From Marinoscillum pacificum (lineage in GTDB: Bacteria; Bacteroidota; Bacteroidia; Cytophagales; Cyclobacteriaceae): a DNA stretch of 64,000 nucleotides. Made by a program: the position numbers and the translations under genes. Position 1 is the first letter of the stretch; each line of letters begins with the position of its first letter. Positions 8,818-16,854 of the stretch are shown piece after piece. The notes under the pieces were generated by a model. That model was given only the letters and a program-made list of their open reading frames with translations. It was not told the DNA's origin and made no database searches. The DNA lies in NCBI RefSeq assembly GCF_024714495.1, contig NZ_JAMZMJ010000001.1:1178001-1242000 (forward strand), written 5' to 3'.

Positions 8818-11010
8818 ATGCAGATCAAATTCAGACTTAAAAACTTACTCTTTTTTATCACCTTTTGCCTATCAGGTTATTCTTACGCACAAGAGAATTC
8901 AGTTGCCAGGGTTTGGAATGAAGCATTATTAGAATCAATCAGAAATGATTTTGCCAGACCAGTAGTTCACGCACGCAATTTATTCCATGTTTCAGCGGCG
9001 ATGTATGATGCATGGGCCATACATTACGACACAGGAAGCCCCTACTTTTTAGGGCAAACTGTTCATGGATTTCCAATAGCTTATCAGCCAACCACGTTTG
9101 AAGGAGATGTAGAGGAAAATCTTAGCAAAACGATCAGTTATGCTTGTTTTCGTTTGATCGCACACCGATTTAGATTTGCTCCAGGATATCAAGAAATCAT
9201 GCCAATGATTGTAGATATCATGAACAGACATCAATATGATACTGCATTCACAAGTACCGATTATACAAGTGGAGATCCAGCAGCACTAGGAAATTATATA
9301 GCCGAGCAAATTATAGCTTTTGGAAAAGAAGATGGTTCTCATGAAAATTTCAATTACACCAATTTCTTTTACAGTTCAGTTAATGATCCCTTAGCATTAG
9401 ATCAACCTTTCGATATATCAAGTGTTCAGGATCCAAATCATTGGCAACCTCTTTCATTTGAAACATTTATTGATCAGTCAGGAAACCCGATACCTGGAGC
9501 AACTCCTGCCTTTGTTGGAGCTGAGTGGGGAAATGTGAAAGGATTTGCCTTGAAGGATTCGGATAGTAAATCCTTCAGTATGAATGGAGGTAATGTACTT
9601 GTATTCAATGATCCGGGAAAACCTGCTTATTTAGGAAGCGACTCAAAAGAAACGGCTCTTTATAAATGGTGCTTTCAATTGGTAAGCGTTTGGTCTTCAC
9701 ATTTGGATCCATACGATGGTGTTAGTTGGGATATTTCACCAGGAGGAATTGGGAATATCACATCCTACCCCACCAAACCAGAAGATTACGCAACGTTTTA
9801 TGATGTAAACAATGGTGGAGAACTACCAGGAATCGCTGATGGTCATGATTTGAACCCAAAAACAAATCAACCCTATGACGAGCAAATTGTACCAAGAGGA
9901 GATTACACAAGAGTGTTAGCAGAATTTTGGGCTGATGGACCAGATTCAGAAACACCACCTGGTCACTGGTTTACCATATTAAATACCGTCAATGATCATC
10001 CAGATCTGATTAGGAAATTTGAAGGAGAAGGTGAAGAATTATCCAAACTGGAATGGGATATCAAATCCTACTTCTTACTCGGAGGAGCTATGCATGACGT
10101 AGCAGTGAGCGTTTGGAGTATAAAAGGCTTTTATGATTATGTACGACCAATCACTGCTATCCGCTACATGGCTACATTAGGGCAGTCAACCGATTCGGAT
10201 AAAAACAACTTCCATCCGCATGGCATTCAATTAATCCCAGGTTTAATAGAAGAAGTAAATGAAGTAGATCCATTAGCTGGGGCAAATGGGGAACATGCTG
10301 GGAAAATTAAGGTAAAGGCTTGGCGTGGACATGATCTAATTTCTGATGCAACTACAGACGAAGCTGGAGTTGGATGGATTTTAGCAGAAAATTGGTGGCC
10401 ATATCAAAGACCAAGCTTTGTAACACCTCCATTCGCGGGTTATATTTCTGGTCATTCTACCTTCTCAAGTGCAGCAGCAACTGTTCTTACCCAATTAACT
10501 GGTGATCCATTTTTTCCTGGTGGAATGGGAGAATTTGTAGCCAAAAAGAACGATTTTCTAGTTTTTGAGAAAGGACCAAGTGTAGATGTTCATCTTCAGT
10601 GGGCAACCTATTACGATGCAGCTGATCAGTGTAGTTTATCTCGAATTTGGGGAGGAATACATCCTCCAATGGATGATATCAGAGGACGAATTTTAGGAAG
10701 AAAACTCGGCGCTCAATCGTTTAATTTGGCTCAACTCTATTTCGCAAATACACTAGTGACTACTACCAAATTCAAATCATCTGATTGGTTAGCTTATCCA
10801 AATCCAGTCTCAAAAGATGGAATAATTACTATTGAAACTGACAATCAACATCACGGCTTAGAACTTTATAACTCAGTTGGTCAATTGATTTATAGATCTA
10901 ATGAATCAATAAAGTCTTTGGACCTAAAGTCACTAGACATAAAACCTGGAGTTTATCTTTTAAGATCTAATGAGAATGCTCAATCTCAACGCATTATCGT
11001 TCAAGATTGA
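8818..11010 (+). CDS. Secreted PAP2 / vanadium-dependent haloperoxidase-type protein with T9SS sorting domain
   Basis: A 730-residue protein with a signal peptide (cleaved after YSYAQ) and a C-terminal T9SS type A domain from about 655 (YPNPVSKDGIITIETD). The vanadate/phosphate-binding signature of the PAP2/haloperoxidase superfamily is complete: K-x6-RP in KGFYDYVRP (about 436), SGHSTFSS (about 543) and S-R-x5-H-x3-D in SRIWGGIHPPMDD (about 606). Members are either vanadate haloperoxidases or acid phosphatases. Substrate cannot be decided here. It lies inside the arabinan region but on the opposite strand, ending 4 bp from the convergent GH43 gene. Confidence 0.85.
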   Translation: MQIKFRLKNLLFFITFCLSGYSYAQENSVARVWNEALLESIRNDFARPVVHARNLFHVSAAMYDAWAIHYDTGSPYFLGQTVHGFPIAYQPTTFEGDVEENLSKTISYACFRLIAHRFRFAPGYQEIMPMIVDIMNRHQYDTAFTSTDYTSGDPAALGNYIAEQIIAFGKEDGSHENFNYTNFFYSSVNDPLALDQPFDISSVQDPNHWQPLSFETFIDQSGNPIPGATPAFVGAEWGNVKGFALKDSDSKSFSMNGGNVLVFNDPGKPAYLGSDSKETALYKWCFQLVSVWSSHLDPYDGVSWDISPGGIGNITSYPTKPEDYATFYDVNNGGELPGIADGHDLNPKTNQPYDEQIVPRGDYTRVLAEFWADGPDSETPPGHWFTILNTVNDHPDLIRKFEGEGEELSKLEWDIKSYFLLGGAMHDVAVSVWSIKGFYDYVRPITAIRYMATLGQSTDSDKNNFHPHGIQLIPGLIEEVNEVDPLAGANGEHAGKIKVKAWRGHDLISDATTDEAGVGWILAENWWPYQRPSFVTPPFAGYISGHSTFSSAAATVLTQLTGDPFFPGGMGEFVAKKNDFLVFEKGPSVDVHLQWATYYDAADQCSLSRIWGGIHPPMDDIRGRILGRKLGAQSFNLAQLYFANTLVTTTKFKSSDWLAYPNPVSKDGIITIETDNQHHGLELYNSVGQLIYRSNESIKSLDLKSLDIKPGVYLLRSNENAQSQRIIVQD

Positions 11011-11014
11011 GTTT

Positions 11015-12019
11015 TTAGTCTTTGATTTGCTTTACTCCCTTTGTGGTTGGAACGATTTCTTTCATCGTTCCATCTTCATTGAAGTAAGCATAATCTACAC
11101 ATACTGATCTTCGGAATTCTCCTCCTCCTTCGAGAGCTGCATTGTGATAGATAAAATACCAGTCACCTTTAAACTCTACCACAGCCTGGTGATTTGTTGG
11201 TGAATTAGGGACTTCATCAAACAATCTTCCTTTGTATTCCCATGGACCAGCAGGGCTATCTGACATTGCATAATCAATTACTTCAGGGAATTTCGCTGAA
11301 AATGAAAGGTAATAGGAATCATTTCTTTTATATACATAAGGCCCTTCTGTGAAAGATGGCACGTCAATTACTTCGATATCACCATCAAGCTCAATCATAT
11401 TGGGCTTCAGTTTTGCATATTTCAACACGGTATTACCCCAGTACAAATGCGCGCTACCATCATCGTCTATTAATACTGCAGGATCAATGTCATCCCAAAA
11501 AATATCAGACTGCTTCGTCATGTCATTAGTAATCAAAGCAGAGCCAATAGCATCAGTATATGGACCCAAAATATGATCAGCTACAGCTACTCCAATGGCT
11601 TTACCCGGAATAGTGGCATGTTCTACTGTGACAAACCAGTAAAACTTTCCACCCTTTTCCACTACATGAGCAGCCCAGGCATCAGATTTAGCCCATTTAA
11701 AGACATCCACAGTTAATCGAGGACCGTGACTACTCCAATTCAGCATGTCTGTGGTGGAATAGACCAACCAATCATTCATCACAAAACCTTCCTTACCAGC
11801 CTCTTGCTCGTCATGTCCCATGAAGACAAATAATGTGTCATTATGCACCCACGCAGCAGGATCCGCAGTATACTTATCAGTAATTATTGGATTGCCAGCA
11901 TAAACATCCGCTATCACCTCGTTTTGAGTTTCCTCTGATTTAGAAGTCTGTTGGCAATTGGTGAAAATCACCAAAGCAATCACTAACACCGAACTACTTT
12001 TTAGAATTGAATTTATCAT
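11015..12019 (-). CDS. GH43-family lipoprotein glycosidase
   Basis: A 334-residue lipoprotein with signal peptide and lipobox IFTNC (Cys22). It is a single GH43 five-bladed propeller without accessory modules. Triad motifs are TADPAAW (base Asp), DDIDPAVLID (modulating Asp) and FTEGPYVYK (acid Glu). Predicted to be an arabinofuranosidase or arabinanase anchored in the outer membrane or periplasm; specificity is not resolved. Its start overlaps the stop of the gene at 12016 by 4 bp (ATGA), so the two are translationally coupled. It is the last gene of the long - strand locus and converges on the PAP2-type gene. Confidence 0.88.
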   Translation of the reverse strand: MINSILKSSSVLVIALVIFTNCQQTSKSEETQNEVIADVYAGNPIITDKYTADPAAWVHNDTLFVFMGHDEQEAGKEGFVMNDWLVYSTTDMLNWSSHGPRLTVDVFKWAKSDAWAAHVVEKGGKFYWFVTVEHATIPGKAIGVAVADHILGPYTDAIGSALITNDMTKQSDIFWDDIDPAVLIDDDGSAHLYWGNTVLKYAKLKPNMIELDGDIEVIDVPSFTEGPYVYKRNDSYYLSFSAKFPEVIDYAMSDSPAGPWEYKGRLFDEVPNSPTNHQAVVEFKGDWYFIYHNAALEGGGEFRRSVCVDYAYFNEDGTMKEIVPTTKGVKQIKD

Positions 12020-13008
12020 GGATTGATTTCATTTTTATCAACAACTGGCCAACCATTTTCATCCCAATTCATATTCAGGATTTTTAGTTTGGAATGACCT
12101 CCATCTTTCACATCATAGGCATGCACTACCAGATAGTCCTTGTCATCAAATGTATAAGCACTGTTGTGACCTATTCCTGCCCAATTTTTATCTCCTTCTA
12201 TCACTAAAGAACCTCCTCCCAGATCCATTCTCACTCCTTCTTTATCATAGTATGGACCTTTGATATCTGCGGATCGACCAACGACTACTTTATACGTACT
12301 GTTCTCTCCACGACAACAATAATCCCACGAGACAAACAGATAGTACATGGTATCCTTTTTGAAAATGAATGGAGCTTCAATCGCACCATCTCCAGGATTA
12401 TTATCCAGCAATGAATCCGATCTATTTCGTTTAGCCAATGTTAGCCACTCTTGAGGCTCTGCAACCTTATCTCTATCGGGTACTAGTTTGACCATTTTGA
12501 TCCCTCCCCAGAACGATCCAAAGTTCAGCCATGGATAGCCATCCTCATCTACAATCAAATTAGGATCAATCGCATTCCAAAAATCTCGATAAGGAACAGA
12601 CTGAATGACTTGGCCATGATCCACCCATTTGTAATCTGGACTCTTAGAATCTAAAGTTTTGTTTGTTACCAACCCAATTGCAGAAGTATTCTTCGCAAAT
12701 GCTGAAACGCTATAGTACAGATAATATTGACCGTCATAGAAAGATATGTCTGGAGCCCACATGTGCCCAGCGAATCCTGCCACTACTCCCTGAGTCCACT
12801 CAGGTGGCTTTCGACCGAAAATTGATTCTTCTTTTTTCCAGGATTTCATATCCTTGGAAGACCAAACTGAAATTCCCCAGCCGGTACAAAAAAGATAATA
12901 GGTATCTCCCTCTTTTATCATTACAGGATCATGAACACTAATATCTGTTTCTTGTGCGAAAGATGTCCCAACTAGAAACATCAATAGAATCAACAATACA
13001 TTTTTCAT
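12016..13008 (-). CDS. GH43-family arabinanase, periplasmic or secreted
   Basis: Predicted endo- or exo-alpha-1,5-L-arabinanase. The open frame reaches 13095, but I chose ATG at 13008 because it starts a clean signal peptide, MKNVLLILLMFLVGTSFAQ. The longer start would put the terminator stem at 13075-13099 inside the gene. Motifs are VHDPVMI (base), NAIDPNLIVDEDG (modulator) and IEAPFIFKK (acid). The layout resembles the arabinanase branch shared with the twin GH43 enzymes at 5118-8518, but without lectin or T9SS modules. No lipobox is seen, so it is probably soluble in the periplasm. It overlaps the downstream GH43 gene by 4 bp. Confidence 0.88.
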   Translation of the reverse strand: MKNVLLILLMFLVGTSFAQETDISVHDPVMIKEGDTYYLFCTGWGISVWSSKDMKSWKKEESIFGRKPPEWTQGVVAGFAGHMWAPDISFYDGQYYLYYSVSAFAKNTSAIGLVTNKTLDSKSPDYKWVDHGQVIQSVPYRDFWNAIDPNLIVDEDGYPWLNFGSFWGGIKMVKLVPDRDKVAEPQEWLTLAKRNRSDSLLDNNPGDGAIEAPFIFKKDTMYYLFVSWDYCCRGENSTYKVVVGRSADIKGPYYDKEGVRMDLGGGSLVIEGDKNWAGIGHNSAYTFDDKDYLVVHAYDVKDGGHSKLKILNMNWDENGWPVVDKNEINP

Positions 13009-13065
13009 AGTACGAATGGTCAAATCACCCAAAATGATTGATTGACATCCAGGAAGATGCCATGC

Positions 13066-13099
13066 TAAAAATTGAGAGATGGTGACCAGCACCATCTCT
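13066..13099 (-). terminator. Stem-loop with U-tract between GH51 and the GH43 pair
   Basis: Perfect 10-bp stem AGAGATGGTG / CACCATCTCT (13075-13084 and 13090-13099) with a 5-nt loop. On the - strand it is followed by CAATTTTTAG. It lies 39 bp past the GH51 stop codon and before the chosen GH43 start at 13008. It can end or attenuate the GH51 transcript. Confidence 0.65.
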
Positions 13100-13138
13100 T
13101 ATGTTATTTACAGTTACCTATTTTTTAGGCAATGCGTA

Positions 13139-14680
13139 TTATTTGATATTCAAAACAACTACTGAGAACGCTGGAAGCTTCACAGTAATGGTATTTCCTT
13201 TTTTCTTAAATCCTTTGAACTCTGTTGGAACAATGTTGTCAGGATTTTCGAATGAATTGTAATCTTGCAATTTGTCAGAAGCTAAAATCTGACCAGTCAG
13301 TTTGCCATCTGCTGCAATTTCCAAAGTGATCTCATGAGCTTTCTCTGGGTGAATATTCACCAACGAAATATTTGTTTCACCTGCTTTAGTAGTAGAGGCC
13401 GATGCAGAAATTGCCGGTAATTTGTTTTCGCCTTCTTCAAAATAGAGCATGTCTGAAATCTCAACAGGTAACATTGTCGCATCCTGATGTACATTGTACA
13501 TTTTCATCACATGATACGTAGGAGTCAAAATCATTTGCTCTTCATCAGTAAGAATCACCGCTTGCAACACATTGATGGTCTGTGCTAAATTGGCCATTCT
13601 TACTCTGTCCGCATGGTTATGGAAGATGTTTAAAGTGATCCCGGCAATCATTGCATCACGCATGGTATTTTGTTGATAAAGAGCCGTTTGTCCTTCTGGA
13701 GTATCGTACCATCCACCCCACTCATCAACAATCAAATCGATTTTTTTCTCAGGATCATACTTGTCCATGATAGCGCTATGCTTTGTTACTAACTCTTCCA
13801 TGTCAATAGCATCTTTCATGGTCTCGAAATATTGGTTTCTATTGAAGTCAATGTCAGACCCTTTATCATTCCACTCAATCACCGCGTAGTTATGCAAAGC
13901 CACTCCTTCGATCATATTGTTTGGAATGTCTCTCATCAATACTTCAGTCCAATTGAAATCCCATTCGTTTGCACCAGAAGCAATTCTGAACATTCCTCCA
14001 CTATTGTTCCAGTCAGTTAGGAATGTCGCGTACTGTCTGTACAAGTTAGCATAAAACTCAGGAGTCATATTACCTCCACAGCCCCACATTTCATTACCAA
14101 CACCCCAGTATTTCACGTTCCAAGGTTCTTTTCTCCCGTTCTTGATTCTAAGATCAGCCATTGGGCTACCTTCAGCATGGTTTACGTACTGTACCCAGTC
14201 AGCTAGCTCTTTTACTAAACCACTACCTACATTACCTGCCAGATATGGTTCAGCTCCAAGTGCCTCACACATGTTCAAGAAATCGTGTGTACCAAAGCTG
14301 TTATCTTCGATGTATCCACCCCACCATTGGTTTACTATAGAAGGTCGTTCACTTTTTGGACCAATTCCATCCATCCAATGATAAGTATCTGCAAAACAAC
14401 CTCCAGGCCATCTAAGCACAGGAACTTTCAGATCTTTTAAAGCTTCAATTACGTCAGTTCTAACCCCAGCAACATTGGGAATGGCCTGATTGTCTTCACC
14501 AACATAAAAACCGCCATAAACACATCTGCCTAAGTGCTCTGCAAAATGTCCATAGATGTTTCTGTTGATAATATGCTCCCCCTTATCAGCACTGATCTTC
14601 ACAGTGGTCTGAGCAAAAAGTGAGGTACCAGATAAAATTATGGCTGCTACCGCTACAAGTTTCTTCATTTTATTCATCAT
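13139..14680 (-). CDS. GH51 alpha-L-arabinofuranosidase, secreted
   Basis: Exo-acting arabinofuranosidase that releases L-arabinose from arabinan side chains or oligosaccharides. 513 residues, similar to bacterial GH51 enzymes (about 500). A signal peptide ends at SLFAQ, with no lipobox, so it is probably periplasmic. The GH51 catalytic residues are the acid/base Glu near 196 (GVGNEMWG) and the nucleophile Glu near 320 (IVDEWGGW). LRWPGGCFADTYHW is a family fingerprint. It has its own candidate AraR operator (14743-14761) and a strong 5' stem-loop (14695-14723), suggesting an independent promoter inside the locus. A terminator-like hairpin follows it. Confidence 0.95.
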   Translation of the reverse strand: MMNKMKKLVAVAAIILSGTSLFAQTTVKISADKGEHIINRNIYGHFAEHLGRCVYGGFYVGEDNQAIPNVAGVRTDVIEALKDLKVPVLRWPGGCFADTYHWMDGIGPKSERPSIVNQWWGGYIEDNSFGTHDFLNMCEALGAEPYLAGNVGSGLVKELADWVQYVNHAEGSPMADLRIKNGRKEPWNVKYWGVGNEMWGCGGNMTPEFYANLYRQYATFLTDWNNSGGMFRIASGANEWDFNWTEVLMRDIPNNMIEGVALHNYAVIEWNDKGSDIDFNRNQYFETMKDAIDMEELVTKHSAIMDKYDPEKKIDLIVDEWGGWYDTPEGQTALYQQNTMRDAMIAGITLNIFHNHADRVRMANLAQTINVLQAVILTDEEQMILTPTYHVMKMYNVHQDATMLPVEISDMLYFEEGENKLPAISASASTTKAGETNISLVNIHPEKAHEITLEIAADGKLTGQILASDKLQDYNSFENPDNIVPTEFKGFKKKGNTITVKLPAFSVVVLNIK

Positions 14681-14694
14681 TTAAGGTTCAGGTA

Positions 14695-14723
14695 TTTCTT
14701 AGAAGTAAGTCACTTCTAAGAAA
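14695..14723. promoter_or_regulatory. Perfect 12-bp inverted repeat in the leader of the GH51 gene
   Basis: TTTCTTAGAAGT-AAGTC-ACTTCTAAGAAA: 12-bp perfect arms with a 5-nt spacer, ending 15 bp upstream of the GH51 start codon (14680). It has no T-tract on the - strand, so a plain terminator is less likely than a 5'-UTR stem-loop or a protein-binding palindrome. Confidence 0.6.
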
Positions 14724-14742
14724 CCATGAATTTAATATGATT

Positions 14743-14761
14743 AAGTGTATTTACTACACTA
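14743..14761. promoter_or_regulatory. Candidate AraR operator before the GH51 gene
   Basis: AAGTGTA-TTTAC-TACACTA: the 6-bp core AGTGTA / TACACT is perfect and the spacer is 5 nt, the same geometry as the araB site. It lies 62 bp upstream of the GH51 start codon and 9 bp past the stop of the preceding gene (14770). AraR binding is inference from the shared motif. Confidence 0.65.
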
Positions 14762-14769
14762 AATAATTA

Positions 14770-16803
14770 TCAATTAACAAATTGTCCTGCATTTATACGC
14801 AAAACGGACATTGAATAAGCTGGAGCACTTAAACTAAACTCTTTTCCAGAAACCTCCACACTAGTTTCTTTTGGTTGAATATTCTGAGATTCGAAAGAGT
14901 TTTCAACATCGAAATTATCTCCCTTCAACGTGATCAGCGTACCGCTCTTAGCCAATTGATCCACACCATCTACGCTGAAACTCACATCTTGATCCGCAGC
15001 AGTTGTATTGACATATTTGACAATCAAATCACCGGTTTTCTGGTCTTTGCTAGCCGTTGCATAAAGTCCTTTCTGACCTTTAATTTCCTGACCATTCTCC
15101 TGCATGCTTACCAAATGTGTGCCTGTATTAGTCGAGAATAGTTTTTGAACATGATAATTAGGAGTAGTATAAGCTTCCAGATTGTTGAACCAAATCAAAT
15201 CTGGAGTCCACTGCCAGCCCTCTGCATGCGCAAACAATGGAGCATAAGAAGTCATCGTAACCACTTTAGCATTTCGCTCCAGGCCAGTAATAAATGCAGC
15301 CTCCGAAAGTGCAGTCTCCCAGTTGTTTTTATTGTCAGGGCTAGCTACACCTACACTCTGTGAAGCGTACTCACCAACGAACAACTTAGGACCATTTCGA
15401 TCGTATTTATCGTACCAATTAGCATTCTCTCTAAACCAGTCTGGATTGCGATAAAAATGCTCATCTACGATTTCTGGTTGAAGCTTACGCCATTGCTCCC
15501 ATAGGTATTCAATTTCTTTTTCACCATTAGGGAAGATAGATCCGTCCGATCCTGTAGCAGCAATAATCTGCATGTCTGGGTACTTACTTTTTATAGCTTG
15601 AACCATCGGCACATATCTTTCTACATACTGTGGTCCCCACTGCTCATTTCCTACACCTATCATTTTCATATTGAAAGGCTCAGGATGTCCCATTTCTGCA
15701 CGTAATCCACCCCACTTGGAGGTCACAGGTCCATTTGCAAATTCAATTAAGTCAATTGCATCCTGAATATAGGGTTCTAAATCATCCAATGGCACCAATT
15801 CTCCTGTATTGAACTGACACGCCATACCACAGTTGATGATTGGCATTGGCTCTGCTCCAAGGTCCTCCGCTAATAAGAAGTACTCATAAAAACCAACACC
15901 GAAACTCTGATAGTAATCTGGAGCTGGTCTGTGGTCAAATTCAAAATTCCATCTGTTAATTGTTGTAACACGCTCATCGATATCTCCAACTGTATTTTTC
16001 CATTGGTAGCGCTGAGACAGATCAAATCCTTCAACAATACACCCACCAGGGAAACGTAGGAATCCTGGATCCATATCTGCCAATAACTGTACAAGATCCG
16101 CTCTTAAACCTTTCTTGCGACCTTTCCAGGTGTCTGTTGGGAAAAGAGAAACCATATCTATATCAACCACACCCTCTCCTTCAAACCAAATGTTCATGGA
16201 AGCATTTGATTCCGTTTTAGTTGGAGTAAATGAAGTTTCTAACGTTTGCCATTTATTGGAAATCCCTTCAACTTTTCCTTCTCCAATTACTTTGTTTTGT
16301 GTACCAATCAACTCAATTCGAATGGCTGACACATTGCCTTCTACTGCTTTCACCTGAATACTGAAGTCATGAGGAACATTGGCTTTAATACCCATTCCTT
16401 TAAAACCTTCATTACTAAGGCCAGCACCTGAGCCTGTTTCGTCAATTTGAACTCTCAGAAATCTTGGGTTTCTCGGATTTCCAGTATTCATTGGGAGAGT
16501 TCTAACTCCTACGCCTTCATCTTTCAGGACAGTCCATCCTCGCAAGGGTTTATCAAACTCAAAAGATCTGTTTTTAACCAATTCTGCATAAAGACCTCCA
16601 TCAATAGCAAAATTAATATCCTCAAAAAAGATCCCATACATAGTCGGCTGAATAGGCGCTATTACTTTAGAAGCATCAATTTGCCAGTTCACAGTACCTA
16701 CAGGATTGGTGGGCGTTTTTGGTGTCTCCGCCTTTGGTGCACTACAACCAAATGCCATCGCTAGACTTCCAACTGCTAAAAGTTGATTTACTAATTTATT
16801 CAT
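14770..16803 (-). CDS. GH51 alpha-L-arabinofuranosidase lipoprotein with N-terminal extension
   Basis: A 677-residue lipoprotein (MAFGCSAP lipobox, Cys20), larger than the neighbouring 513-residue GH51 enzyme. After a first strand of the catalytic region (PTMYGIFFEDINFAIDGG), a beta-sandwich, carbohydrate-binding-like insert of about 140 residues precedes the barrel. The catalytic Glu residues are near 387 (GVGNEQWGP) and 478 (FVGEYASQS). A C-terminal beta-domain follows (SAPAYSMSVLRI). Probably membrane-anchored and acting on arabinan or arabinoxylan side chains. It follows the GH43 gene at 16855 by 51 bp without a clear terminator. Confidence 0.93.
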   Translation of the reverse strand: MNKLVNQLLAVGSLAMAFGCSAPKAETPKTPTNPVGTVNWQIDASKVIAPIQPTMYGIFFEDINFAIDGGLYAELVKNRSFEFDKPLRGWTVLKDEGVGVRTLPMNTGNPRNPRFLRVQIDETGSGAGLSNEGFKGMGIKANVPHDFSIQVKAVEGNVSAIRIELIGTQNKVIGEGKVEGISNKWQTLETSFTPTKTESNASMNIWFEGEGVVDIDMVSLFPTDTWKGRKKGLRADLVQLLADMDPGFLRFPGGCIVEGFDLSQRYQWKNTVGDIDERVTTINRWNFEFDHRPAPDYYQSFGVGFYEYFLLAEDLGAEPMPIINCGMACQFNTGELVPLDDLEPYIQDAIDLIEFANGPVTSKWGGLRAEMGHPEPFNMKMIGVGNEQWGPQYVERYVPMVQAIKSKYPDMQIIAATGSDGSIFPNGEKEIEYLWEQWRKLQPEIVDEHFYRNPDWFRENANWYDKYDRNGPKLFVGEYASQSVGVASPDNKNNWETALSEAAFITGLERNAKVVTMTSYAPLFAHAEGWQWTPDLIWFNNLEAYTTPNYHVQKLFSTNTGTHLVSMQENGQEIKGQKGLYATASKDQKTGDLIVKYVNTTAADQDVSFSVDGVDQLAKSGTLITLKGDNFDVENSFESQNIQPKETSVEVSGKEFSLSAPAYSMSVLRINAGQFVN

Positions 16804-16854
16804 GAGTTATTTTATTCTATAGATATGACCATGAAGGCCTGATTGTACATTTGA

